From NCBI RefSeq assembly GCF_002214585.1, contig NZ_CP014862.1:434001-498000 (forward strand): a DNA stretch of 64,000 bases. The letters are read 5' to 3'. The notes under the pieces were generated by a model that was not told where the DNA came from, ran no database searches, and saw only the letters and a list, made by a program, of their open reading frames with translations. The stretch's first letter is position 1. Each line of letters starts with the position of its first letter. Below, one piece after another: positions 56,766 through 64,000 of this stretch. A program made the translations under genes and the position numbers. Source of the DNA: Thermococcus profundus. Lineage in GTDB: Archaea > Methanobacteriota_B > Thermococci > Thermococcales > Thermococcaceae.

Positions 56766-57563
56766 ATGCAGGGAAAGAAAGGTCTCAAGCTAATAGTTGA
56801 GACCGTTGTTTTTGAGATTATCGTACTCATGGTGCTTCTCTTTTTTGCCGCCCGCAGTAGTGATGTGCCTGTTGATGTTGGGCTACTCGCGACGATGTTT
56901 GCCCTGTTGATCCCTTTTGGGATTTCTGCTGTCTTCTTCCTTGGCCGATACCTTGAGAAGCACGACTATCGGCGGGAAGACGTTAAGCGGCTCTACATAG
57001 CCCTTGAGGAGACCTGGGGCAGGGACAGGTTCGTGAAGGACGTGCAGGAGATAATTGGTTACCACATAATAGCTTGGTATCTGCTCGGCATGGCCTTTTT
57101 CATGACTGGAAACGTTGTGGAAGCGGCAATTTCTGTTGTCGCCATATCCCTCAAGATTTTTTCATTCACTCCCCTCTTCCTTCTCATGTGGCAGTGGATA
57201 ATAGACATTCCTTTCACTTTGTACGCTCTCGCCTCTGGAAAGGAATGGACGGTAACATCTGCTAGGAACACCGGCCTGTGGATTATACAGGCCTCCATAT
57301 TTGGCGCTGGTTTGCTGGTTGGTATCTATTTCCTGGGACATACCGTAGAGAACTCTTCCCTTGAGATTGTCGAGCGCCTTTTAAAGTTGGGCAGAAACGG
57401 TCACATCATCAAAAACCTCCTCCTGCTGTCCGTGCAGAGTGCCGTCTTTGGTGCCGTTGAGGCTTACTTCTTCCCAAAGCGCAAAAAGCTGGCCTTCCTT
57501 GTCCTCATCGCTGTTGCGGCCTTGGGTACGGTCATTGTTTGGGACATGCTGTTGGGTGCTTGA
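56766..57563 (+). CDS. Polytopic membrane protein of unknown function
   Basis: The 265-residue protein has about seven hydrophobic segments; a charged loop (YLEKHDYRREDVKRLYIALEE) lies between the second and third. No family was recognised. The base composition is like that of the chromosome, unlike the gene before it. GGTGTTTCCC precedes ATG 56766. It could be an accessory of the DUF262 protein, but composition argues for independent history. Confidence 0.72.
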   Translation: MQGKKGLKLIVETVVFEIIVLMVLLFFAARSSDVPVDVGLLATMFALLIPFGISAVFFLGRYLEKHDYRREDVKRLYIALEETWGRDRFVKDVQEIIGYHIIAWYLLGMAFFMTGNVVEAAISVVAISLKIFSFTPLFLLMWQWIIDIPFTLYALASGKEWTVTSARNTGLWIIQASIFGAGLLVGIYFLGHTVENSSLEIVERLLKLGRNGHIIKNLLLLSVQSAVFGAVEAYFFPKRKKLAFLVLIAVAALGTVIVWDMLLGA

Positions 57564-57574
57564 ACCCCTTCACC

Positions 57575-57582
57575 TTTATAAA
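57575..57582 (+). promoter_or_regulatory. TATA box for a leaderless methyltransferase mRNA
   Basis: TTTATAAA is centred 26 bases before ATG 57604, so transcription should start at the ATG. No Shine-Dalgarno is present between them. Confidence 0.55.
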
Positions 57583-57603
57583 CCCATTACCCAATCTCCG
57601 ACC

Positions 57604-58191
57604 ATGGGTCACTACTACTCAGAAGAGCCGAACACTCCGCTGAAAACAAAGACGATCGAAGTCTGTGTTAGGGGGTACTGCTTCAAGTTTGTCACGGCCA
57701 GTGGGGTCTTCTCATTCGGAAAGCTCGACAGGGGCACCGAACTGCTCATTGAGAGCATGGTACTGGATGAAGATTGGAGGGTCTTGGATCTGGGTTGTGG
57801 CTACGGCCCAATAGGCATCGTAGCCTCCCGCTTCGTGGACTACGTCGTCATGACTGACGTGAACAAAAGGGCTGTGAGTATAGCAAGGAAAAATTTAAAA
57901 ATCAACGGCATTAGGAACGCTGAAGTGCGCTGGGGGAGTCTCTACGAACCCGTTAGAGGGGAAAAGTTTGACACCGTAATCACAAATCCCCCGGTTCATG
58001 CTGGCAAGGACATCCTGAGGGAAATAGTTATAAACGCCCCACAGCATCTCAACGACGGGGGGTTGCTTCAGCTGGTCATCCGTACCCGACAGGGCGCAAA
58101 CTATATTAAGGCCCTGATGGAGGAGAGCTTTACCGAAGTGAGAGAGCTGGCTAAGGGAAGCGGATATCGGGTGTATGCCGGGATCGCCTAG
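57604..58191 (+). CDS. RsmC-like class I methyltransferase
   Basis: The 195-residue protein is a SAM-dependent methylase of the MJ0882/RsmC small-domain type. The SAM-binding loop [13 protein letters not shown] (about 61-73), the acidic TDVNKRAVS (about 84-92) and the catalytic NPPVHAG (about 127-133) are visible; NPP(Y/F/H) motifs mark enzymes acting on the exocyclic amine of G or A, so rRNA or tRNA is the likely target. The last five codons and stop overlap the first 15 bases of the tRNA-Ser gene. Confidence 0.88.
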   Translation: MGHYYSEEPNTPLKTKTIEVCVRGYCFKFVTASGVFSFGKLDRGTELLIESMVLDEDWRVLDLGCGYGPIGIVASRFVDYVVMTDVNKRAVSIARKNLKINGIRNAEVRWGSLYEPVRGEKFDTVITNPPVHAGKDILREIVINAPQHLNDGGLLQLVIRTRQGANYIKALMEESFTEVRELAKGSGYRVYAGIA

Positions 58192-58263
58192 CCTGGGATG
58201 GCGCGGGCCTTGAGAGCCCGTGTCCGCTTGGACACCGGGGTTCAAATCCCCGTCCCGGCGCCA
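58177..58263 (+). tRNA. tRNA-Ser (UGA)
   Basis: A class II tRNA folds from here: acceptor GCCGGGA with TCCCGGC, anticodon stem CGGGC/GCCCG with loop CTTGAGA (anticodon TGA), long variable arm TGTCC-GCTT-GGACA, and T arm CGGGG-TTCAAAT-CCCCG. Discriminator G is at 58260 and CCA is encoded. The first 15 bases lie in the end of the methyltransferase gene. Confidence 0.95.
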
Positions 58264-58301
58264 AAATCCTCTACGAAGGATTGACTGGAGGTGTATTGAT
58301 A

Positions 58302-58751
58302 ATGACTGAAAACTTCAGACACATCGTCCGTGTTGCGGGAGTTGATCTGGACGGAAACAGGCAGTTGAGATGGGCCCTTACGGGAATCAGGGGTATAGGC
58401 ATAAACTTCGCCACGATGGTGCTCAGGGTTGCAGGGATAGACCCGTACATGAAGACCGGTTACCTCACAGATGAGCAGGTGGAGAAGATCGAAAAGATCC
58501 TTGAGGATCCGGTCGCCCACGGAATCCCGGCCTGGGCCGTCAACAGGCCGAAGGACTACGAGACCGGTAAGGACATGCACCTCATCACAGCGAAGCTCGC
58601 TATGGCCTGGCGTGAGGACTTCAACAGGCTCAGGAGGATCAGGTCATACAGGGGCATCAGGCTTGAGCGTGGGCTGCCCGTTAGGGGCCAGAGAACCAGA
58701 TCGAACTTCAGGCACGGTAGCACTATCGGTGTGAGCAGGAAGAAGAAGTGA
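58302..58751 (+). CDS. rps13: Ribosomal protein S13 (uS13)
   Basis: The 149-residue protein sits in the small-subunit head. [20 protein letters not shown] (about 7-26) and the C-terminal [20 protein letters not shown] (about 124-143) are typical. GGAGGTG lies eight bases before the ATG. It starts the S13-S4-S11-RpoD cluster after tRNA-Ser. Confidence 0.97.
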   Translation: MTENFRHIVRVAGVDLDGNRQLRWALTGIRGIGINFATMVLRVAGIDPYMKTGYLTDEQVEKIEKILEDPVAHGIPAWAVNRPKDYETGKDMHLITAKLAMAWREDFNRLRRIRSYRGIRLERGLPVRGQRTRSNFRHGSTIGVSRKKK

Positions 58752-58761
58752 GGTGGTGTAA

Positions 58762-59304
58762 ATGGGAGACCCCAAGAGGCAGAGGAAGAGGTACGAGACT
58801 CCCTCTCACCCGTGGATTAAGGAGAGGCTCGACCGCGAGAGAGTCCTCATGAGGAAGTACGCCCTCAAGAACAAGAAGGAACTCTGGCGCCACGAGACCC
58901 AGCTCAAGGAGTTCAGGCGTAGGGCGAGGAGGCTTCTCGCGGCCCGCGGAAAGCAGGCCGAGATCGAAAGGGAACAGCTCCTCCAGAGGCTCAACAGGCT
59001 CGGCCTCCTTCCGGCCGATGCCGTTCTCGATGACGTCCTCTCGCTTACCGTTGAGGACGTCCTAGACAGGCGCCTTCAGACCCTCGTTTACAAGAAGGGT
59101 CTTGCCAGGACCATCAAGCAGGCAAGGCAGCTCATAGTCCACGGCCACATAGAGGTCAACGGTCAGATAGTCCGCTCCCCGGGATACCTCGTCCTGAAAG
59201 CTGAGGAGGACGCGATAACCTACGCCAAGAACTCTCCGTTCTCTAAGGAGAGCCACCCGGAGAGGGTTGTTATTGAACAGGCTCAGAAGGGTGAGGCCGC
59301 ATGA
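58762..59304 (+). CDS. rps4: Ribosomal protein S4 (uS4)
   Basis: The 180-residue protein has the S4 domain ([20 protein letters not shown] then [17 protein letters not shown], about 94-135). It is a primary 16S rRNA binder. Its stop overlaps the S11 start by four bases. Confidence 0.97.
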   Translation: MGDPKRQRKRYETPSHPWIKERLDRERVLMRKYALKNKKELWRHETQLKEFRRRARRLLAARGKQAEIEREQLLQRLNRLGLLPADAVLDDVLSLTVEDVLDRRLQTLVYKKGLARTIKQARQLIVHGHIEVNGQIVRSPGYLVLKAEEDAITYAKNSPFSKESHPERVVIEQAQKGEAA

Positions 59305-59720
59305 GCGAGCAGACACAGGGAGTTAGCCTTAAGAAGAAGGAGAAGTGGGGCGTGGCCCACATCTACTCCTCCTACAACAACACAATAATCCACATCACCG
59401 ACATCACCGGGGCCGAGACCGTCTCCAGATGGAGCGGTGGTATGGTAGTCAAGGCCGACAGGGACGAGCCCTCGCCTTACGCGGCCATGATAGCAGCTAG
59501 GAGGGCCGCAGAGGAGGCCATGGAGAAGGGCTTCGTCGGCGTTCACATCAAGGTCCGCGCCCCTGGAGGGAGCAAGAGCAAGAGCCCTGGTCCGGGTGCC
59601 CAAGCGGCTATTAGGGCCCTCGCCAGGGCGGGTCTCAGGATCGGAAGGGTCGAGGACGTCACCCCGATTCCGCACGACGGCACCAGGCCGAAGGGCGGAA
59701 GAAGGGGCAGACGCGTCTGA
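59301..59720 (+). CDS. rps11: Ribosomal protein S11 (uS11)
   Basis: The 139-residue protein sits at the platform. [20 protein letters not shown] (about 19-38) and the C-terminal [20 protein letters not shown] are signature stretches. The ATG overlaps the S4 stop. Confidence 0.97.
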   Translation: MSEQTQGVSLKKKEKWGVAHIYSSYNNTIIHITDITGAETVSRWSGGMVVKADRDEPSPYAAMIAARRAAEEAMEKGFVGVHIKVRAPGGSKSKSPGPGAQAAIRALARAGLRIGRVEDVTPIPHDGTRPKGGRRGRRV

Positions 59721-59749
59721 TCCCACAACTTCTTTTTTTGGTGGTGCCC

Positions 59750-60544
59750 ATGAGCAAAACCATGAAGCCCAAATTTGAGGTTCTTGAAAAACGGGAAGAT
59801 TCCATAAAGTTCATTCTCAGGGGGGTTGATGTCGCCTTCGCCAACGCCCTTAGGAGGACTATCTTAGCTGAAGTTCCGACTTTTGCAGTTGACGAGGTGG
59901 AGTTCTTTGAGAACGATTCAGCCCTCTTCGACGAGATAATCGCCCACAGGCTTGCCATGATACCCCTCACCACTCCCCACGAAAGGTTCTCCCTCGATGC
60001 CCTTGAGCTTGATGATCACACCGTCACCCTCTCCCTCGAGGCTGAAGGGCCGGGCATGGTGTATTCCGGCGACCTGAAGAGCGACGACGAAGGGGTAAAG
60101 CCCGCCAACCCCAACATACCGATAGTTAAGCTCGCCGAGGGACAGAGGCTCACCCTGAACGCCTACGCTAGGCTCGGGCGCGGCAAAGACCATGCCAAGT
60201 GGCAGCCTGGCTTCGTCTACTACAAGTACCTCACAAGGGTGCACGTGAGCAAGGATATCCCAGACTGGAAGGAACTCAAGAAGCTTGCCGAGAGGAGGGG
60301 GCTTCCCGCTGAGGAGAGCGACTCTGAAGTCGTTATAACTACGATAAAGGCTTTCTACCTCCCCCGCAAGTTTGAGCAGTACGAGGGTGACAAAATCCGC
60401 GAGGAGATCGTGCCCAATGCGTTCGTCTTTACCGTTGAAAGCAACGGAGAGCTCCCCGTTGAAGAAACAGTGGCCACAGCTCTCAAGATACTCATGAGGA
60501 AGAGCGATAGATTTATAAGTGAACTCCATAAATTAGCCGACTGA
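59750..60544 (+). CDS. rpoD: RNA polymerase subunit D
   Basis: The 264-residue subunit is the archaeal counterpart of Rpb3/alpha and nucleates polymerase assembly with subunit [22 protein letters not shown] given in part as [19 protein letters not shown] (about 25-43) is the alpha-motif. The inserted domain 3 has no cysteines, so no iron-sulfur cluster is expected. ATG 59750 is preceded by GGTGGTGCCC. tRNA-Leu begins one base after its stop. Confidence 0.97.
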   Translation: MSKTMKPKFEVLEKREDSIKFILRGVDVAFANALRRTILAEVPTFAVDEVEFFENDSALFDEIIAHRLAMIPLTTPHERFSLDALELDDHTVTLSLEAEGPGMVYSGDLKSDDEGVKPANPNIPIVKLAEGQRLTLNAYARLGRGKDHAKWQPGFVYYKYLTRVHVSKDIPDWKELKKLAERRGLPAEESDSEVVITTIKAFYLPRKFEQYEGDKIREEIVPNAFVFTVESNGELPVEETVATALKILMRKSDRFISELHKLAD

Positions 60545-60545
60545 C

Positions 60546-60630
60546 GCGGGGGTTGCCGAGCCTGGTCAAAGGCGGTGGACTCAAGATCCACTCCCGTAGG
60601 GGTTCCGGGGTTCAAATCCCCGCCCCCGCA
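60546..60630 (+). tRNA. tRNA-Leu (CAA)
   Basis: Acceptor GCGGGGG pairs with CCCCCGC; anticodon stem GTGGA/TCCAC encloses CTCAAGA (anticodon CAA); a long variable arm and T arm CGGGG-TTCAAAT-CCCCG follow. Discriminator A is at 60630. CCA is not encoded. It starts one base after the rpoD stop. Confidence 0.95.
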
Positions 60631-60699
60631 CTCTCATTACGCTCACCCCGTCGGACCTGTCGGTTTCCCACTGTGAGAGAGTGATAAGGAGGTATGTTC

Positions 60700-61065
60700 A
60701 TGGTCAAGAGAACCGGACCAACTGACATAAACCTGAGGAGGCTCATCCGCTACCTCCGAAAGAAGTCGAACGAGGAAGGGGTTAACGTATGGAAGGACAT
60801 AGCCTGGCGCCTTGAGAGGCCCAGGAGGCAGAGGGCTGAGGTGAACGTCAGCAAGATCAACCGCTACACCAAGGATGGAGACGTTGTTGTCGTTCCGGGA
60901 AGCGTCCTCGGTGCAGGAAAGCTCGAGCACAAGGTCACCGTCGCCGCCTGGAAGGTCAGCGAGACCGCTAAGAAGAAGATAGTCGAGGCAGGTGGAGAGG
61001 TCCTCACGATTGAGGAGCTCATTGAGAGAAACCCGAAGGGTAGTGGAGTAACCATAATGGAGTGA
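60700..61065 (+). CDS. rpl18e: Ribosomal protein L18e
   Basis: The 121-residue archaeal/eukaryotic L15-like protein starts [20 protein letters not shown] and has [20 protein letters not shown] (about 64-83). AAGGAGGT lies six bases before ATG 60700; the ATG at 60694 is too near it. Confidence 0.96.
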   Translation: MVKRTGPTDINLRRLIRYLRKKSNEEGVNVWKDIAWRLERPRRQRAEVNVSKINRYTKDGDVVVVPGSVLGAGKLEHKVTVAAWKVSETAKKKIVEAGGEVLTIEELIERNPKGSGVTIME

Positions 61066-61071
61066 TGGGCC

Positions 61072-61500
61072 ATGAGGATAATTAACGCTGAAGGACTCAT
61101 ACTCGGAAGGCTCGCCTCGAAGGTCGCCAAGATGCTCCTTGAGGGCGAGGAGGTAGTCATAGTCAACGCCGAGAAGGCCATCATCACCGGAAACCGCGAG
61201 GACATTTTCGCCAAGTACAAGCAGAGGACCGAGCTCAGAACCAGAACCAACCCGAGGAGGGGCCCGTTCTACCCAAAGAGGAGCGACGAGATCGTCAGGA
61301 GAACTGTCAGGGGCATGCTCCCCTGGAAGACCGATCGCGGAAGGAAGGCCTTTAGAAGGCTCAAGGTCTATGCAGGCGTTCCCAAGGAGTTTGAGGGTAA
61401 GGAGCTTGAGACCATAAGCGAGGCCCACATGTCTAGATTGGCCACGCCCAAGTACGTTACCGTTGGAGAGGTTGCGAAGTTCCTCGGTGGAAAGTTCTGA
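61072..61500 (+). CDS. rpl13: Ribosomal protein L13 (uL13)
   Basis: The 142-residue protein begins [20 protein letters not shown] and has [20 protein letters not shown] (about 61-80), the archaeal L13 pattern. It lies between L18e and S9. Confidence 0.97.
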   Translation: MRIINAEGLILGRLASKVAKMLLEGEEVVIVNAEKAIITGNREDIFAKYKQRTELRTRTNPRRGPFYPKRSDEIVRRTVRGMLPWKTDRGRKAFRRLKVYAGVPKEFEGKELETISEAHMSRLATPKYVTVGEVAKFLGGKF

Positions 61501-61511
61501 GGTGAGAGGAG

Positions 61512-61919
61512 ATGAAGGTCATTCAGACTGCTGGTAAGAGGAAGACGGCCGTTGCGAGGGCTACCATAAGGGAAGGAAAGGGCAGGGTTAGGATCAACCA
61601 CAAGCCCGTTGAGATCATTGAGCCTGAGATAGCCAGGTTCACCATCATGGAGCCGCTCATCCTCGCCGGTGAAGGGATAGTTAGCAAGGTCGACATAGAC
61701 GTTAAGGTCGAGGGCGGTGGCTTCATGGGTCAGGCCGAAGCAGCCAGGGTTGCCATAGCCAGGGCCCTCGTTGAGTGGACCAACGACATGAACCTGAAGG
61801 AAAAGTTTATGAAGTACGACAGGACCATGCTCGTTGGAGACAGCAGGAGGACCGAGCCCCACAAGCCCAACCGCTCAACAAAGGGTCCGAGGGCCAAGAG
61901 GCAGAAGTCGTACCGCTGA
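61512..61919 (+). CDS. rps9: Ribosomal protein S9 (uS9)
   Basis: The 135-residue protein has [20 protein letters not shown] near the start and ends with [11 protein letters not shown], whose basic tail reaches the P-site tRNA. GAGGTGAGAGG precedes the ATG. Confidence 0.97.
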   Translation: MKVIQTAGKRKTAVARATIREGKGRVRINHKPVEIIEPEIARFTIMEPLILAGEGIVSKVDIDVKVEGGGFMGQAEAARVAIARALVEWTNDMNLKEKFMKYDRTMLVGDSRRTEPHKPNRSTKGPRAKRQKSYR

Positions 61920-61951
61920 TGCCTTTCCTTTAAAAATTTGAGGTGATACGG

Positions 61952-62149
61952 GTGATAGTTCCCGTCAGGTGCTTCACTTGCGGTCGCGTGATAGGCGACA
62001 AATACTACGAGTTCAAGGAGAGGGTTGAGAAAGGGGAAGATCCCGAGAAGGTGCTCGACGACCTCGGGATCGAGAGGTACTGCTGCAGGAGAACCCTCCT
62101 GAGCCATGTCGAGCTCATAGACCAGGTAATGGTCTACAAGGTCTACTGA
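61952..62149 (+). CDS. rpoN: RNA polymerase subunit N, GTG start
   Basis: The 65-residue Rpb10 homologue has the zinc site [10 protein letters not shown] (about 6-15) and [12 protein letters not shown] (about 44-55). The GTG at 61952 has GGTGA five bases before it and gives [10 protein letters not shown], the normal start; the GTG at 61943 is in the binding site. tRNA-Pro follows 17 bases later. Confidence 0.96.
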   Translation: MIVPVRCFTCGRVIGDKYYEFKERVEKGEDPEKVLDDLGIERYCCRRTLLSHVELIDQVMVYKVY

Positions 62150-62166
62150 AAAACCGGCCTTTCTGT

Positions 62167-62244
62167 GGGGCCGTGGGGTAGCTTGGTCTATCCTCCCGGC
62201 TTGGGGTGCCGGAGACCCGGGTTCAAATCCCGGCGGCCCCACCA
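62167..62244 (+). tRNA. tRNA-Pro (GGG)
   Basis: Acceptor GGGGCCG pairs with CGGCCCC; anticodon stem CCGGC/GCCGG encloses TTGGGGT (anticodon GGG); T arm CCGGG-TTCAAAT-CCCGG. Discriminator A at 62241, and CCA is encoded. It separates rpoN from rpoK. Confidence 0.95.
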
Positions 62245-62278
62245 AAATTTGCACTGGTTGGGTTGGCAGGTGGTGGTC

Positions 62279-62452
62279 ATGTTCAAGTATACCCGCTTTG
62301 AAAAGGCCCGGATAATAGGAGCAAGGGCTCTCCAGATAGCCCTCGGTGCCCCGGTCCTGGTGGACGTTCCGGAAGGGGCTACTCCGCTTCAGGCCGCGAT
62401 AATCGAGTTCGAAAAGGGAATAATCCCCATCACAGTAATACGTCCGAGCTGA
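62279..62452 (+). CDS. rpoK: RNA polymerase subunit K
   Basis: The 57-residue Rpb6 homologue (FKYTRFEKARIIGARALQIA, then LGAPVLV and EFEKGIIPITVIRP) stabilises polymerase assembly. The reading frame is open upstream through the tRNA-Pro gene, but GGTGGT just before ATG 62279 and the family length fix the start. Confidence 0.95.
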   Translation: MFKYTRFEKARIIGARALQIALGAPVLVDVPEGATPLQAAIIEFEKGIIPITVIRPS

Positions 62453-62458
62453 GGGAAG

Positions 62459-63484
62459 ATGACGGTCATAGAAAACGTCATGGGCAGGATTGCCGTCCTC
62501 AGGGGTGGCAAGTACTCCGTCGAGGTGGATGTGGTCACCGACTCTGGCTTCGGCAGGTTCGCAGCTCCCATTGACGAGAATCCCTACCTCTACATCGCGG
62601 AGGCGCACAGGGCTGTCAGCGAGGTCGATGAGATAATAGGGCCTGAACTGATAGGCTTCGATGCCAGCGAGCAGGAGCTGATCGACAGCTATCTGTGGGA
62701 GATAGATGGAACCGAGGATCTCAGCCATATAGGGGCCAACACGGCGCTGGCGGTTTCAATAGCCGTTGCAAAGGCCGCGGCCAGCGTGAGGAAGATGTCG
62801 CTGTACAGCTACATCGGCGGCACATTCACAACTGAACTGCCGATCCCGGTGCTGAGCTTCGCTGAGAGCGATGACTTTGAGTACTACGTACTGGTCAGGG
62901 ATATCATGGAGATAACCGACGTCATTGATGCGATGACAAAGGTCGCTGAGAAGGCCTCCGACAATTCACTTGAAACCCTTTCAAAGGCGAGTGAGGAAGC
63001 TGGTGAGGAGCTCGGTCTCGAAGTCTCCCTCGGGATTGTCCAGAAAAAGCCTATGGGGCTGGAGGAACTAATGACTCTGGTGGAGGACAACAACATCGCC
63101 TACGTCAAGCCCATTGGCGACGAGGAACTGTTCCTTGAGCTCATAGCGGGAACCCACGGTGTTTTCATCGACGGCGAGCATCTCTTCAGGGAGAAGGGCA
63201 TCATCGACAGGAGGTACTACAACGCCCTCTCGATAAAGCCCATAAACCTGGGCACGCTCACGGATCTTTACAATCTGGTCAACGATGTTAAATCCGAGAG
63301 GATAACCCCGATCCTGGCCGAGGCCAGGTATGAGTCGGCCGACGAGGCCCTTCCCCATCTTGCAGTGGGTCTTAAGTGCCCGGCCATGGTTCTGGGGAAG
63401 GACTCGGTGGCCAAGATAAACGAACTAAACCGCATAGCCGAGGATCTCGGCGAAAGGGGTAGGTTGATAACGTTTGAAGGATAG
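62459..63484 (+). CDS. Enolase-like protein with a degenerate active site
   Basis: The 341-residue protein is homologous to enolase but shorter than the usual 420-430. The N-terminal [21 protein letters not shown] and the [20 protein letters not shown] segment (about 83-102) match. Of the barrel, only the [10 protein letters not shown] segment (with the catalytic-lysine position) and AVGL ... [12 protein letters not shown] remain clear. The flexible SGAST loop, the metal-binding aspartate/glutamate segments and the SHRSGET histidine (here EARYES) are lost. In archaea a true enolase gene is often found here between rpoK and S2. A non-catalytic role is likely. It lies six bases after rpoK. Confidence 0.8.
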   Translation: MTVIENVMGRIAVLRGGKYSVEVDVVTDSGFGRFAAPIDENPYLYIAEAHRAVSEVDEIIGPELIGFDASEQELIDSYLWEIDGTEDLSHIGANTALAVSIAVAKAAASVRKMSLYSYIGGTFTTELPIPVLSFAESDDFEYYVLVRDIMEITDVIDAMTKVAEKASDNSLETLSKASEEAGEELGLEVSLGIVQKKPMGLEELMTLVEDNNIAYVKPIGDEELFLELIAGTHGVFIDGEHLFREKGIIDRRYYNALSIKPINLGTLTDLYNLVNDVKSERITPILAEARYESADEALPHLAVGLKCPAMVLGKDSVAKINELNRIAEDLGERGRLITFEG

Positions 63485-63506
63485 CAAAAAAAGGAGGTTG
63501 AGAAAG

Positions 63507-64000
63507 ATGGAGGAGTATTTGGTTCCGCTCGATCAGTACCTTGCCGCCGGTGTCCACATCGGCACCCAGCAGAAGACTCAGGACATGAAGAAGTTCATAT
63601 ACAGGGTCAGGCAGGACGGCCTCTACGTCCTCGACGTTAGGAAGACCGATGAGAGGCTTAGGGTTGCCGGGAAGTTCCTTGCCCGCTTTGACCCGGAGAG
63701 CATCCTCGCCGTCAGCGTCAGGCTCTACGGCCAGAAGCCGGTCAAGAAGTTCGGTGAGGTCACCGGTGCCAGGACGATTCCGGGCCGTTTCCTCCCGGGA
63801 ACCATGACCAACCCGCAGGTTAAGAACTTCATGGAGCCAGACGTCCTCATCGTCACCGATCCGAGGGCCGACCACCAGGCCATGAAGGAGGCCGTTGAGA
63901 TAGGCGTTCCCATAGTGGCCCTCGTTGACACTGAGAACTTCCTCAGCTACGTTGACCTTGCTATTCCGACCAACAACAAGGGAAGGAAGGCACTTGCGCT
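63507..64000 (+). CDS. rps2: Ribosomal protein S2 (uS2), partial
   Basis: The gene runs off the right edge after 164 codons of about 200. The start [20 protein letters not shown] and the [20 protein letters not shown] segment (about 112-131) are typical of archaeal uS2. AAGGAGGT lies nine bases before the ATG. Confidence 0.96.
   Translation, partial: MEEYLVPLDQYLAAGVHIGTQQKTQDMKKFIYRVRQDGLYVLDVRKTDERLRVAGKFLARFDPESILAVSVRLYGQKPVKKFGEVTGARTIPGRFLPGTMTNPQVKNFMEPDVLIVTDPRADHQAMKEAVEIGVPIVALVDTENFLSYVDLAIPTNNKGRKALA

Noticed and set aside
61730-62728. Open frame of 332 codons on the minus strand across S9, rpoN, tRNA-Pro and rpoK
   Set aside because: It runs through a tRNA gene and three conserved genes; not credible as a gene.

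Overview
The window is a chromosomal segment of a hyperthermophilic euryarchaeon of the order Thermococcales, most likely a Thermococcus. The sequence supports this in several ways: an archaeal replication pair (Gins23 and an MCM with inteins), the Thermococcales-only DUF257 family, a CGP-type C-terminal sorting signal on the oligosaccharide-binding protein, and the archaeal order of the S10/spc/alpha ribosomal protein clusters. Most genes use a GGTGA Shine-Dalgarno five bases before the start, and TTTATAA-type TATA boxes precede operons. Coding sequence is GC-rich except for one clearly AT-rich gene near 55-56.7 kb.

Layout: 1-8.9 kb holds the end of a methylmalonyl-CoA decarboxylase alpha gene, aIF2-beta, MCM helicase with two inteins, Gins23, a phosphoesterase and two unknown genes. 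9-17.3 kb holds RtcA and then a five-gene envelope operon: a transglutaminase-fold/DUF4129 membrane protein, a membrane protein, a MoxR ATPase, a DUF58 protein and another membrane protein. 17.3-24.1 kb holds a TatD-like hydrolase, a small EF-Tu domain II-like protein, two DUF257 paralogues, an aminotransferase pseudogene, archaeal asparagine synthetase, a P-loop ATPase, a membrane protein and a class V aminotransferase. 24.4-32.7 kb is a sugar island: a Cbt/Opp-type ABC transporter (binding protein, two permeases, two ATPases) divergent from a GH1 beta-mannosidase-like enzyme, followed by a VapBC-like toxin-antitoxin pair. 32.7-37.2 kb holds an MFS transporter, ribosomal protein L10e, an Rnl3-type RNA ligase and a DUF4143-type ATPase.

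From 37.2 kb to the end the window is the translation and transcription superoperon: SPOUT methylase, L3, L4, L23, L2, S19, L22, S3, L29, aIF1, Rpp29, S17, L14, L24, S4e, L5, S14, S8, L6, L32e, L19e, L18, S5, L30, L15, SecY, adenylate kinase, DUF106/YidC-like, L34e, cytidylate kinase, L14e and Cbf5. A foreign-looking DUF262/DUF1524 gene, a membrane protein, a methyltransferase and tRNA-Ser follow, then S13, S4, S11, RpoD, tRNA-Leu, L18e, L13, S9, RpoN, tRNA-Pro, RpoK, an enolase-like protein and S2 (cut by the edge).

The most notable points are: two inteins separated by only 23 host residues in the MCM ATPase core; a 115-base out-of-frame overlap of aIF1 and Rpp29; a tRNA-Ser gene that begins inside the 3' end of a methyltransferase gene; a transglutaminase-fold protein lacking catalytic Cys and His; a lone GmrSD-like defence gene placed inside the ribosomal superoperon; and an enolase paralogue that has lost most active-site residues. 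No CRISPR array, insertion sequence, rRNA or replication origin was seen.
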